Shown here in pieces: positions 24,521 to 31,995 of a DNA stretch of 33,463 nucleotides. Each line of letters opens with the position of its first letter. The stretch's first letter is position 1. The stretch is from positions 1 through 33,463 of the forward strand of contig JASBUK010000077.1 in NCBI GenBank assembly GCA_030147925.1, read 5' to 3'. This DNA is from Trueperaceae bacterium. GTDB taxonomy: Bacteria > Deinococcota > Deinococci > Deinococcales > Trueperaceae. The translations under genes were made by a program, and so were the position numbers. The notes below the pieces were generated by a model. It saw nothing but the letters and a program-made list of their open reading frames with translations. It was not told the origin of the DNA and searched no databases.

Positions 24521-24945
24521 GACCTCTCCTAATAACAGACTCAAACTTTTACGTCAAGCCGCCTAAGCGACAGCTTAATAACAGGTTTGTTGGTCTGGTG
24601 GTGTCCAATCGTTTGATACTTAAAGAAGCTCTCGGCCTGTGGACAAGCGACAGTCTTGTGATTGTGTGAAGGTGTCCCAAATTGTGTGTATTGAACTAAA
24701 ATAGCGTCTGTTACGCAATTCGTAAATCGCAATACCCAATTTGTGGTACACCGCCGATTGTGATTGTACGCCGTTTTGCAACGCGCCTCTCTATCTTAAA
24801 CGCTGGTAACGGGCTCTGGTGTGAGCCCGTTGTCAAAGAGCTAGTGTAGCATAAAGCGCCGATTCTGATAGTGTGCCGCAGTCGCTTAGCCCGGCTTTAG
24901 GGTCATGTCACGCTTCTCATGGCGCCTAATTGATAGATTAAGGTC
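24521..24945. other. Divergent spacer between rpoD and lptC-like gene
   Basis: No gene is seen in this stretch of about 420 bp. It holds the rpoD ribosome site, the second MITE-like element (24666-24757), and a perfect 9-bp hairpin AACGGGCTC / GAGCCCGTT at 24808-24831 with no T tract in either direction. The promoters of rpoD and the lpt genes must lie here, but no pair of hexamers stands out. Confidence 0.6.
24666..24757 (-). mobile_element. MITE-like element, copy 2, with 10-bp flanking repeat
   Basis: The ends TGTCCCAAATTG (24673-24684) and CAATTTGTGGTACACCGCC (24737-24755) are imperfect inverted repeats. They match the two ends of the element at 10086-10313, in the opposite orientation. 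An exact 10-bp direct repeat, TTGTGATTGT, flanks the unit (24656-24665 and 24758-24767), as expected for a target duplication. At 92 bp it is too short to encode a transposase; the interior differs from copy 1. Confidence 0.55.
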
Positions 24946-25515
24946 GTGCTAAGGCTCGCCACCATAGTCTTTACGGCAGTTGTGATAGCGCTGCTTGCGG
25001 TTTCTTTGCTGCCCGCCAGAACTCGCACGATACCCGAGCGGCTCATCCAATTAGGCGAGGTCAACTTAACACTGTATCCCCAGGCAGACCCGGAAGCCGT
25101 CTGGAGCTTTAGCGCTAAAAAGGTCGATTATCTACCGCAGAGCCGTGAAACCACGCTTTATGATATTGCCGATAGCCAGCGCGTGATAAAAGGCGAGGTG
25201 GATTTCACCCTCGAATCGGAACTCCTCACCATTGACAGCCAGGAAAACCTGCGGGGTGAGCAAATGTCCGTTCACCTAATCGAAGCCAACTGGGACTTAG
25301 ATATGCAGGCTAGAGACGAGCGACAAGTATTGATTGACCAACGGCGTGGCAAATTTGAAGTGCCGCTGCTGCTCTATAGTGGTGACGGCATCCAGGAAAG
25401 CCGTGACGAGAATGTGCGCATGAACTTCGATCTGACCGATTTCGAGGCCGGGGGGCCAAGCAGCATCGGTTATAACCGTTTTATCGATACGCCTGCAGAA
25501 GACAGCGGCCCCTAA
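24946..25515 (+). CDS. LptC-like envelope protein
   Basis: 189 residues from GTG, with a weak TAAGG before it. A single N-terminal membrane segment (about 3-23, IVFTAVVIALLAVSLL) is followed by a periplasmic beta-rich domain. WSFSAKKVDYLPQSRETTLYDI and VDFTLESELLTIDSQ resemble LptC/YrbK, which hands lipopolysaccharide from the LptBFG transporter to LptA in diderms. Context supports this, since two OstA/LptA-type genes follow with tight coupling. Deinococcota generally lack classical LPS, so the cargo may be another envelope lipid or glycolipid. Family assignment is by fold pattern and context, not by strong motifs. Confidence 0.6.
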   Translation: MLRLATIVFTAVVIALLAVSLLPARTRTIPERLIQLGEVNLTLYPQADPEAVWSFSAKKVDYLPQSRETTLYDIADSQRVIKGEVDFTLESELLTIDSQENLRGEQMSVHLIEANWDLDMQARDERQVLIDQRRGKFEVPLLLYSGDGIQESRDENVRMNFDLTDFEAGGPSSIGYNRFIDTPAEDSGP

Positions 25516-25532
25516 CCGCTTGAGGAGATAGC

Positions 25533-26453
25533 ATGAGCAAACGCATCCTGATCGTTCTTAGTCTGATTTTTACTTTGCTTTTAAGCGCTTATGCCCAGGA
25601 CTCGGGCGAACGCATTATCACCATCACTTACGACGGCGGCAATCGGCGCAGCCCTGATCTGCGTTACGGCCCTTATATCTATACCCACCCTCAGCCAGAA
25701 GGTCTAATTGCTAACGTCTCCAACCTGACCATCTACGCCCGGCAGGCCAAGATGAAAGCACCTGAGGGGGTGCTTATCTCGCAGGCACAGGGCCAACGCG
25801 AGGCCAGCTTCGCCGGAGGGGTGCGTGTCACCCGGGGTAGATTGGAAGCAACTGGCCCCAGTCTGGTCTACAGCGAAACCAGCGGCTTAGGCGTAATGCC
25901 GGAAGCCACCCAAATAGTCATCGCCCCAGGCAACGAAGGAGAGGATCCGGTGGAAATCAGCGCCGCGACCGTCACCTTTGATGTCGATACCGATGTGAGT
26001 ATCAGCCGGGGTAAAGTCAGGCTGGTCAATGGCGATCAGAGCGCCGAAGCCGAAGAGCTGGTTTTCGAGGAAGAGCGCAATCTGGCCCGCTTGCGCAGTG
26101 AAGGGCAGCAGGTAAACGCTAAGCGTCAGAGTGAGGAAGGCGAGCTCATTATCATCGCCGATGAAATTCGGGCGCTGACCGATCAGAACAATTTGTTGGC
26201 CAGCGGCAACGTCACTATCATCGACGGGAATATCACCAGCAAAGGCGACACCGTTTATTTTGACGATGAGGCCTCTCGCGCCGAGGTCATTGGCAATCCG
26301 GCGGTATCGGTCAATGCAGAGCTAGGGCTTACTATCTCCGGGGCCAGGCTCGAGCAACTTACCGATATTGACGTAGTCGAGGTATTAGACGAGTCGGTGC
26401 CCTCACAATTTGACGTTCTGGCCTTTAGGTTGAGCAGCGAAGCTGCGGAGTGA
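25533..26453 (+). CDS. LptA/OstA-like periplasmic protein
   Basis: 306 residues with GAGGAG before the ATG and a cleavable signal peptide ending SAYAQ. The mature part shows repeated OstA-type strands: LTIYARQAKMKAPEGVLIS with ASFAGGVRVTRGRLEAT, and IIIADEIRALTDQNNLLASG with NVTIIDGNITSKGDTVYF. Such repeats build the twisted beta-jellyroll that bridges the periplasm in Lpt-type lipid transport. It is longer than E. coli LptA (185 residues), with about two copies of the domain. Its stop overlaps the next gene (TGATG), so translation is coupled. Confidence 0.72.
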   Translation: MSKRILIVLSLIFTLLLSAYAQDSGERIITITYDGGNRRSPDLRYGPYIYTHPQPEGLIANVSNLTIYARQAKMKAPEGVLISQAQGQREASFAGGVRVTRGRLEATGPSLVYSETSGLGVMPEATQIVIAPGNEGEDPVEISAATVTFDVDTDVSISRGKVRLVNGDQSAEAEELVFEEERNLARLRSEGQQVNAKRQSEEGELIIIADEIRALTDQNNLLASGNVTIIDGNITSKGDTVYFDDEASRAEVIGNPAVSVNAELGLTISGARLEQLTDIDVVEVLDESVPSQFDVLAFRLSSEAAE

Positions 26454-27235
26454 TGAAGCGCTGGTTCTATGCCGGGCTGCTAGCTCTCTGGGCCATCAGT
26501 TCCGGGCTGGCTCAAAACGGCGACACCCGCCCCCAGCTTAGTATCGAACGTAAAGATAAAACCATCCGGGTGATTCAAAATGGCCGCAGCGCTGATGGCG
26601 CGCGTTTTATTCCCGGCAACCCCAACTGCGAAAAAAATAGCAGCATTAGCAGCTTTTTTGCTCCCGAACCCGGTTTTGTCGAAACGATAGTCAACGACAC
26701 CCGCATCACCTCGGCTATCGCCCTGCTCAAGAAGCCCGATGAAGGTGAAGACGAGGAAGTGCTCGAGCTTTACAGCGGCACAGTTGATTTTACCGAGCGC
26801 ACCCGCTGCCCGGAGAATCTCACGGAAAGCAGCACGCCCAGCGTCACGATTTTTGAAGGCCGCAGCACCATTGTCGGCAATAACTTTTTTTATGACAACG
26901 CTACGGGCATAGGCACTATGACCGGCCCGGTTGACCTAAACCGTGCTGCCCAGGGAGAATCTGCCGCCCTTAAGGCCAGTGCCGATAACTTGAGCATCAA
27001 TGTCGATGAAGACCTGACTATTTTAGAAGGTAATGTCTTAGTAGAGACAAAAACGCGCATTAGCACTGCTGAGGTGCTCGAGCTCGACGAGCAAACCGGT
27101 GTAGCCATCTTGCGCGGCAATCCGGCCAGCAGCCGCGAAGGCAGCGATCTGGTCGAGGGTCGCGTGATCGAATACGATATTGACAACAACGATGTGGTGG
27201 TAACCGAGTCAGTCAGGGCTACTTTTGAGTATTGA
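26453..27235 (+). CDS. Second LptA/OstA-like periplasmic protein
   Basis: The ATG at 26453 overlaps the previous stop (TGATG); a GTG just before it is possible but less likely. 260 residues with a signal peptide ending SSGLAQ. OstA-like strands are visible late in the protein (SADNLSINVDEDLTILEGN, then VETKTRISTAEVLEL). Two cysteines (NPNCEKN and TRCPEN) could form a disulfide in the periplasm. It is the third member of the lptC-lptA-lptA-like set. The ABC transporter and outer-membrane parts of an Lpt machine are not in the window. Confidence 0.7.
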   Translation: MKRWFYAGLLALWAISSGLAQNGDTRPQLSIERKDKTIRVIQNGRSADGARFIPGNPNCEKNSSISSFFAPEPGFVETIVNDTRITSAIALLKKPDEGEDEEVLELYSGTVDFTERTRCPENLTESSTPSVTIFEGRSTIVGNNFFYDNATGIGTMTGPVDLNRAAQGESAALKASADNLSINVDEDLTILEGNVLVETKTRISTAEVLELDEQTGVAILRGNPASSREGSDLVEGRVIEYDIDNNDVVVTESVRATFEY

Positions 27236-27323
27236 GGGCAAAGCGTTCGGACAGTTAAAAACCAGATTTTCAAGCTGTTAGCCAATCACTGGCGTGAATG
27301 TCTGAACTATGCAACCAGATCCA

Positions 27324-27662
27324 CTAAGGAGCCCGCGCCTCTTCAGAATTCATGCGCTTGGTGAACTGAGTGAGCGCAACCACCTTGTCGGGAAACTTTG
27401 CCCTAATTTCCAGCTCACCCCCCAGAGCTCTGATATATTTCTCCAGTGTTCTAACCAGAATATCTTCCTGACTTTCAATCTTGGAAATGGCCGCCTGTCG
27501 TATTTCCAGAATATCGGCGAGTTCTTGCTGGGTAAGCTCTTGGTCTTTGCGCAAGGTGGCAAGCAGGTCATGTTCCATCACCAGTAGTTCTGTGCCTTTT
27601 TTTATACGCGCTTGGCGTTCTTCGCTGAAGTCCTTGGTTAACTCACCAAAGGATTTTGCCAC
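27324..27662 (-). CDS. HigA-type XRE-family antitoxin
   Basis: 112 residues from a GTG at 27662, with AAGGAGG about 8 nt upstream inside the toxin remnant. The helix-turn-helix is LTQQELADILEIRQAAISKIE, followed by LVRTLEKYIRALGGELEIRAKF, the arrangement found in antitoxins paired with RelE/HigB-type toxins. The first 45 residues form a helical N-terminal arm. The gene looks intact although its upstream toxin is broken, so it would be an orphan antitoxin and regulator. Confidence 0.85.
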   Translation of the reverse strand: MAKSFGELTKDFSEERQARIKKGTELLVMEHDLLATLRKDQELTQQELADILEIRQAAISKIESQEDILVRTLEKYIRALGGELEIRAKFPDKVVALTQFTKRMNSEEARAP

Positions 27663-27664
27663 AT

Positions 27665-28019
27665 CTAATCCTCCTTGTCTAAAGTATCTAGGTGCTTTGC
27701 AAATATGGCTTCAGCCAACGGAATCATCTTTTTATACCAGCGTTTATCGCCTGCTTTATTACCCCCGATCAATAAGGAGTGCTTCCCGCTTAGGATCAAA
27801 GGCAAAGAGGATACGGTAGGGTTCGCCTCGGTGTTGCACCCGTAATTCTTTTAAGTTACTCAGACTCGCCCCTTCCAAAGTATCTGCGTAGGGTCAGCTC
27901 AATTGGTAGCCACGCTCTTGTAACAAACCAACGGCGAAAGCAATCTCATCCTGTAAATCTTCTTTTAGGCCATTAAACCAATTATCAAATTCATCTGAGC
28001 TGTTGACTGTATACGGCAT
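27665..28019 (-). pseudogene. Broken HigB/RelE-type toxin gene
   Basis: Reading from the ATG at 28019 gives MPYTVNSSDEFDNWFNGL, then AFAVGLLQERGYQLS, followed by an in-frame TGA (27894-27896). The frame continues with PYADTLEGASLSNLKELRVQ and RGEPYRILFAFDPKREALLI, the hallmark of phage-derived Gp49/HigB-like toxins. A shift at or near a run of five G (27762-27766) then moves to another frame reading GDKRWYKKMIPLAEAIFAKH to a TAG at 27665-27667. Two independent lesions make a functional toxin unlikely. Confidence 0.85.
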
Positions 28020-28051
28020 CCTACTATCACAGCAATTTATAACCTCAGAGT

Positions 28052-28080
28052 ATTATATAACCTCTAAGTTATATTGTAAA
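28052..28080 (-). promoter_or_regulatory. Promoter and operator of the higBA-like pair
   Basis: On the minus strand TTTACA (28075-28080) and TATAAT (28052-28057) are separated by exactly 17 bp, close to consensus. The spacer holds the inverted repeat TATAAC-N6-GTTATA (28056-28073). A further TATAACCTC half copy lies at 28038-28046, 18 bp away. This is where an antitoxin repressor would be expected to bind. Confidence 0.65.
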
Positions 28081-28194
28081 GCTTTTTTACTAAATTCTCA
28101 CTATGAACTAGCACTATTAGTTGTTGGCCTGTCAAGAAATCAGTCACAAGCCATACTAATCAGCAGTGAGCCCGTTCTTGTGATTAGGCTGTTT

Positions 28195-28581
28195 TTAAGT
28201 GGTTTCCACTTTGGGTAAATCCAGAATAAGCAAACCCTGGTGCAAATGAGCGTGGCTGGCTTCGCGCTCGACCTCAGCCGGCAGTTCAATGCTGCGCTGA
28301 AAATGTCCACTGGGTCGTTCGCTAACGAGCAATTTACCGTCCTGGTTTGGTTCACGCAAACCAGCGACAATTACTTCACGACCCTGGATGGCTACCTCAA
28401 GGTCATCCTGAGCAACTCCGGGTACTTCCATAATCAAGCGAAAAGCCTCGCCAAAGTCAAACAAATCGACCCTTGGCCGAGGCTCGGAGAGATTTAAATT
28501 CTCATGCAAATTACTGATTTGTTCGCGCAGCACCAATAATTGCTGAATATCGTGGCTGGTTTCCAGTGTATCAAGCTCCAT
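28195..28581 (-). CDS. Hsp20/alpha-crystallin small heat-shock protein
   Basis: 128 residues. The alpha-crystallin domain spans about 35-126: RVDLFDFGEAFRLIMEVPGV, DDLEVAIQGREVIVAGLR, then the beta-strand pair ending GLLILDLPKVE. The usual Arg-containing SGHFQRSIELPAEV block is present. An N-terminal helix (about 10-28) precedes the domain; the C-terminal IxI/V tail is absent or very short. Small heat-shock proteins hold unfolding proteins for ATP-dependent chaperones. No close ribosome site precedes the ATG; an AGGAG lies 18 nt away. No CIRCE or clear heat-shock promoter was found. Confidence 0.9.
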   Translation of the reverse strand: MELDTLETSHDIQQLLVLREQISNLHENLNLSEPRPRVDLFDFGEAFRLIMEVPGVAQDDLEVAIQGREVIVAGLREPNQDGKLLVSERPSGHFQRSIELPAEVEREASHAHLHQGLLILDLPKVETT

Positions 28582-28706
28582 TCGCCGAGTTTAGCACTCC
28601 TGCTTATGAGCTTTGTTACCCCAGCTACGCGACTGTATTGGCAAGGACTGCCAAGATAAACTAGGTTGCCCGAGCGTTACGTCGCAAAAGGGCTTAGGGC
28701 TTTTCT

Positions 28707-28718
28707 GATAGTTAATTT
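28707..28718 (+). promoter_or_regulatory. miaA: Candidate -10 element for leaderless miaA
   Basis: GATAGT lies at -12 to -7 relative to the ATG, with no Shine-Dalgarno sequence. The ten bases ATAGTTAATT match those before hemA (ATAGTTACTT) at 9 of 10, at the same distance from the start. Confidence 0.35.
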
Positions 28719-29642
28719 ATGAACGACTCCCCCTTCATACCAGTCATCACCGGCCCCACCGCGTCCGGCAAAAGTTCTCTGGCGCTGTGGCTCACCCAAC
28801 AGTTTAAGTTAGAAATCGTCTCGGCTGACGCCATGATGGTTTACCGGGGCATGGATATCGGCACCGCCAAACCCACGGTGCTCGAGCGCAGCCGCTTGCC
28901 CCATCATCTTATCGACGTGGTCAGTCCTGATGAAAAGTTCAGCGTTGCTAACTATGTCCGCTTAGCAGAAACAGCTATTGCCGACATTTTAAAGCGGGGG
29001 AAGCTGCCGCTGTTAGTGGGTGGCACGGGTTTTTATATCCACGCCTTAGCCCAGGGCCTGCCCACTGTTCCCGCCGCCGAACCCGAGTTGCAAGCTGAGC
29101 TCTGGCAGGTGTTTGAGCAGCAGGGTCTAGAATCCCTGCAAGCGGAGTTAGCAGTGTTTAGCCCTAAAGACGCCAGCCGCGCCCAGCGCAATCCCCGGCG
29201 CGTGATCCGCGCCCTGGAAATCATCCGGCGCAGCGGTAAGGCTCCTAGCGAATACCCCTATACCACGCCCAAATTTCGCTATCAAAAAATCGCACTAATC
29301 CCGGCAATTGAACTGCTTAGTGAGCGCATCATAGCGCGTACTGAGACGATGTTTGCCGCTGGCCTGCTAGACGAGGTCAAGACTTTGCTAAAACTCTATC
29401 CTGAGCGACCCACCGCCATCCAGGCCATAGGTTATAAGGAGGTAACAGCTTTCTTAGAAGGCTTAAGCACGCTTACTGAGGCCAAAGACGCCGTAAACTT
29501 AGCGACCATTCAGTATGCCAAACGTCAGCGCACCTGGCTTCGTAAAGAACCCAAAATAAGACTGGTTAAGAGCATAGCCGCCGAAGCCAAGGACGAGGTA
29601 ACTACCTGGCTTGACGAGGTATTGAAGCTCTCAGGCTTTTAG
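28719..29642 (+). CDS. miaA: tRNA dimethylallyltransferase (MiaA)
   Basis: Transfers a dimethylallyl group to A37 of tRNAs reading UNN codons. 307 residues, normal length. The P-loop is GPTASGKSS (12-20). SADAMMVYRGMDIGTAKP holds the catalytic Asp37. HHLIDVVSPDEKFSVANYV and LPLLVGGTGFYIHAL are conserved blocks. RNPRRVIRALEI lies in the tRNA-binding insert, and QAIGYKEV and TIQYAKRQRTWLRKE near the C-terminus. There is no hfq gene next to it. Convergent with dnaJ. Confidence 0.96.
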   Translation: MNDSPFIPVITGPTASGKSSLALWLTQQFKLEIVSADAMMVYRGMDIGTAKPTVLERSRLPHHLIDVVSPDEKFSVANYVRLAETAIADILKRGKLPLLVGGTGFYIHALAQGLPTVPAAEPELQAELWQVFEQQGLESLQAELAVFSPKDASRAQRNPRRVIRALEIIRRSGKAPSEYPYTTPKFRYQKIALIPAIELLSERIIARTETMFAAGLLDEVKTLLKLYPERPTAIQAIGYKEVTAFLEGLSTLTEAKDAVNLATIQYAKRQRTWLRKEPKIRLVKSIAAEAKDEVTTWLDEVLKLSGF

Positions 29643-29669
29643 ACTTTGCGTCATTTAGTATTAGAGATG

Positions 29670-30767
29670 TTATTTCGCTTTTTTGAAAAGCCCCTTGATG
29701 CGCTCTAGCAGCGTTTCGTGCGCCTCGATTTTTTCACCTACTTCCTGGGCGTAATCCTCAAGCAAGTCCCGCGCTCTGGGGTTGAGTTTTTTGGGTATCT
29801 GCACATCAGCGGTTACCACCAAGTCACCCATGCCCATGTGACGCAGACGTGGCATGCCCTTACCGCGCAGACGAAACTCGGTTCCTGCTTGCGTACCGGG
29901 GGGAATATTGATTACCTCGGGCTCATCCATGGTGGGAATCTCAAAAGCACTGCCCAGTGTTGCCTGGGCAATACCCAGTTTAAGCCGGTAATGTAGGTCG
30001 TCACCCTCACGGGTGAAGTCTTGATGAGGTTCAAGCTCGATATAAACATAAAGGTCACCCGCTTCGGCTCCGTCAATACCGGCATTGCCCTGTTGCGGAA
30101 TCCGCAAGCGGTAGCCCGCGTCAATGCCTTTGGGTAAATTGATCGGCACCGTCTCACGCACTTTCATGCGTCCACTGCCGCCACATTTGCCGCAAGCAGT
30201 GGTAATTACCTCACCAAAACCCCGGCACTTCGGGCAAGTTTGACTGCTCACCACAGTGCCAAAAAATGACTGTGACTGCATGCGTACCTGTCCTGCGCCA
30301 GCACAGGTCGGACAGGTCTGACGACCACCGCTGCCCGGTTCGGCACGCTCGCCCTCACAGCGATCACAAACTGTTAAGCGCTCTAGCTCGAGCTCCACTG
30401 TAGCGCCCACTCGCGCTTGCTCGAGCGTAACCGTTAGCCGGGCCTCAAGGTCTTCGCCCGGACGCCCCCGCTGAACCCCAAAACCGCCCCCGGTAAAACC
30501 ACTACCAAAGACCGAGGCAAAAATATCAAAGATATCGCCGCTATAGTGCGCTTGCGGATCGGCGCTGCCAAAGCGGTCGTAGCGGCTGCGTTTTTCCGTA
30601 TCGGAAAGAACCGCATAGGCCTCGTTGATTTCCTTAAACTTTTCCTCGGCGGCCTTATCGTCAGGGTTGCGGTCAGGGTGATATTTGAGAGCCAGCTTGC
30701 GGTAGGCGCTTTTAATCGCCGACGCCTCAGCGTCTTTGTCCACCCCTAGCAAGTCGTAGTAATCCAT
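29670..30767 (-). CDS. dnaJ: Chaperone DnaJ
   Basis: Hsp40 co-chaperone that stimulates DnaK ATPase. The J-domain starts [20 protein letters not shown], with HPD at residues 30-32. A short glycine/phenylalanine-rich segment follows ([11 protein letters not shown]). The cysteine-rich region has four CxxC motifs: CDRC, CPTC, CPKC and CGKC. The first departs from CxxCxGxG (CDRCEGER). The C-terminal substrate domain is intact. The ATG at 30767 matches the family N-terminus; an ATG at 30773 and a TTG at 30776 are alternatives. TATACT (minus strand, 30783-30788) lies 9 nt before the 30773 ATG, so the transcript may be nearly leaderless. Confidence 0.95.
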   Translation of the reverse strand: MDYYDLLGVDKDAEASAIKSAYRKLALKYHPDRNPDDKAAEEKFKEINEAYAVLSDTEKRSRYDRFGSADPQAHYSGDIFDIFASVFGSGFTGGGFGVQRGRPGEDLEARLTVTLEQARVGATVELELERLTVCDRCEGERAEPGSGGRQTCPTCAGAGQVRMQSQSFFGTVVSSQTCPKCRGFGEVITTACGKCGGSGRMKVRETVPINLPKGIDAGYRLRIPQQGNAGIDGAEAGDLYVYIELEPHQDFTREGDDLHYRLKLGIAQATLGSAFEIPTMDEPEVINIPPGTQAGTEFRLRGKGMPRLRHMGMGDLVVTADVQIPKKLNPRARDLLEDYAQEVGEKIEAHETLLERIKGLFKKAK

Positions 30768-30827
30768 CGTCATCAACTAAGCAGTATAACCAACTGACAG
30801 CAATTAGTTGTAGTGCGCCAAAGATTT

Positions 30828-31214
30828 TTAACGGCGTTTTAAGTTGCGCAGTCGCGTCGTGGCTTCTTCTGCGCTGATCTCGCCCTGCTCGAGCAGATTG
30901 AGCACTTCGGTTCTTTCGCTCTGGCTGTCTTCGATTGCTTCATAAGCCTCGTAACCCAGTGATTTGAGCAGGTTTTCAAAGCGCAAACGCACCGTGGGAT
31001 AGCTAAGCCCCAAGATGCGCTCAACTTCTTTTAGGTTGCCACGCACCTTGACAAAAAGGCGCATGAATTCCAAGTGTTCGGCAGAAAGCAGCGCAAACTC
31101 ATTGGGTACAAAGCGCCCTTCGATTTTCACACCACTCGTGGGGCACTCTAGGCGCGTCACTTCGAGTGGTTCGCCCGTAACCGGGCACTGGGTTGGCATG
31201 GCCAGTTTTTGCAT
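30828..31214 (-). CDS. DUF2089 family protein with SHOCT-like tail
   Basis: 128 residues, with AAGGAG before the ATG. The N-terminus carries CPVTGEPLEVTRLECPTSG, a two-cysteine pattern typical of DUF2089. A helix-turn-helix-like central region follows (LKEVERILGLSYPTVRLRFENLLKSLG), suggesting DNA binding. The C-terminal helical tail, VLNLLEQGEISAEEATTRL, is the same module that opens two proteins encoded nearby (31630-32860). That shared module and the proximity make it the probable regulator of the DUF4097-like operon. Confidence 0.82.
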   Translation of the reverse strand: MQKLAMPTQCPVTGEPLEVTRLECPTSGVKIEGRFVPNEFALLSAEHLEFMRLFVKVRGNLKEVERILGLSYPTVRLRFENLLKSLGYEAYEAIEDSQSERTEVLNLLEQGEISAEEATTRLRNLKRR

Positions 31215-31228
31215 CTATAACTCCTTAA

Positions 31229-31531
31229 TCAAAGTCGGCTGAGTTTAATAGCAAACTCCGCACTGTCAATCTCCAAGATGGTATCGCCGGGGGCAAAACC
31301 AAGTGGCTTTAGATCATCGCGCAGCAAAATCAGGCTGGCTTCTTGCCAGCTCGGGCGGCTTTTCTGCCGGTAACGCCACCACAGCAAAACGAGCTTTAGG
31401 CCAAAACGCAGAACTTCCTCAAGCGCCCACAAGGGCAGCAGCGAAACAAAACGGTGTCGCTTTAAGCGAAATTCCAAACGCAGGAGACGCGGCCTTAAAT
31501 CAGTTATGTAGGATTGCTTTATCCGTATCAT
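31229..31531 (-). CDS. Small hypothetical basic protein
   Basis: 100 residues. A strongly basic N-terminal half (RPRLLRLEFRLKRHRF) surrounds a hydrophobic stretch (LLPLWALEEVLRFGLKLVLLWW) that could be an amphipathic or membrane helix. A compact acidic C-terminal part follows (LKPLGFAPGDTILEIDSAEFAIKL). I do not recognise the family. No ribosome-binding site is visible, so the start is uncertain. It lies 14 nt upstream of the DUF2089 gene on the same strand, suggesting a shared transcript. Confidence 0.55.
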   Translation of the reverse strand: MIRIKQSYITDLRPRLLRLEFRLKRHRFVSLLPLWALEEVLRFGLKLVLLWWRYRQKSRPSWQEASLILLRDDLKPLGFAPGDTILEIDSAEFAIKLSRL

Positions 31532-31563
31532 AAATAGAATCGTCTAAGGGGATGCTCTCACGA

Positions 31564-31598
31564 GCAGTTTTCCTGGCATTGCATGCCAGGAAAACTGC
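31564..31598. repeat. Perfect 16-bp inverted repeat (hairpin)
   Basis: GCAGTTTTCCTGGCAT and ATGCCAGGAAAACTGC are exact reverse complements around a 3-nt TGC loop. It lies between the SHOCT/DUF4097 operon end and the small gene at 31531. A T tract follows on neither strand, so it is not a standard terminator, though it could act as an RNA-stabilising or Rho-related hairpin. Twelve bases of one arm (TTTTCCTGGCAT) also occur at 19798-19809 after hemE. Confidence 0.7.
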
Positions 31599-31629
31599 AC
31601 TTTGGTATCAACTACAGCTAACAGCATGA

Positions 31630-31995
31630 CTAGACAACCTCAACAATCACCTTGACTTCTTTACCCTCATCATCAGCTTCGACTTCTACTAAGCGCCCCT
31701 CGGGCAATTCACCCTTTAGGACATCTAATAATTCATCTAAGTTGATGCCCTGGGCTTTTAGTTCCTCACGGGTTTCTGTGGGCACAAACTGCATGGCGAA
31801 CTTAGCCAGTGGAGCCGGCACGTTTACCCGCACTTTAGCCTGATCGGCGGCGTCGACCTGGATGCGCACCATTTTAGCTATGCCCTTTTTCGGGGCCGTG
31901 CTTGCTGTCTCTATGGCCGCGAGCAATTCCGTGGCCTGTTCGACGCTGATCTGTCCGGCGGCTAACATTTCGAGAATCTTTTGTCTTTCAGTCAC
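31630..31995 (-). CDS. SHOCT-like domain protein
   Basis: A GGAGG directly abuts a TTG at 32001, too close to use it, but lies 6 nt before a GTG at 31995, which is therefore chosen (121 residues). The N-terminal 27 residues (RQKILEMLAAGQISVEQATELL) are a SHOCT/YvlB-N-like helical hairpin. The rest is a small alpha/beta domain with VRIQVDAADQAKVRVNVPAPL and a C-terminal acidic beta strand pair. It overlaps the preceding DUF4097-like gene by 8 nt, so both are co-translated. It may act with it in envelope-stress sensing, as related yvl/lia genes do in Firmicutes. Confidence 0.82.
   Translation of the reverse strand: MTERQKILEMLAAGQISVEQATELLAAIETASTAPKKGIAKMVRIQVDAADQAKVRVNVPAPLAKFAMQFVPTETREELKAQGINLDELLDVLKGELPEGRLVEVEADDEGKEVKVIVEVV

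Noticed and set aside
24808-24831. Perfect 9-bp hairpin in the rpoD/lptC spacer, considered as a terminator
   Set aside because: No T tract follows in either direction and both neighbouring genes point away from it; kept only as a note in the spacer.
27324-28019. Intact HigBA pair
   Set aside because: Careful reading of the toxin shows an in-frame TGA and a frameshift, so only the antitoxin is intact.
28149-28195. Inverted CTAATCA / TGATTAG pair near the Hsp20 end, considered as a terminator
   Set aside because: The T run follows on the plus strand while Hsp20 is on the minus strand and would overlap it; no plus-strand gene ends here.
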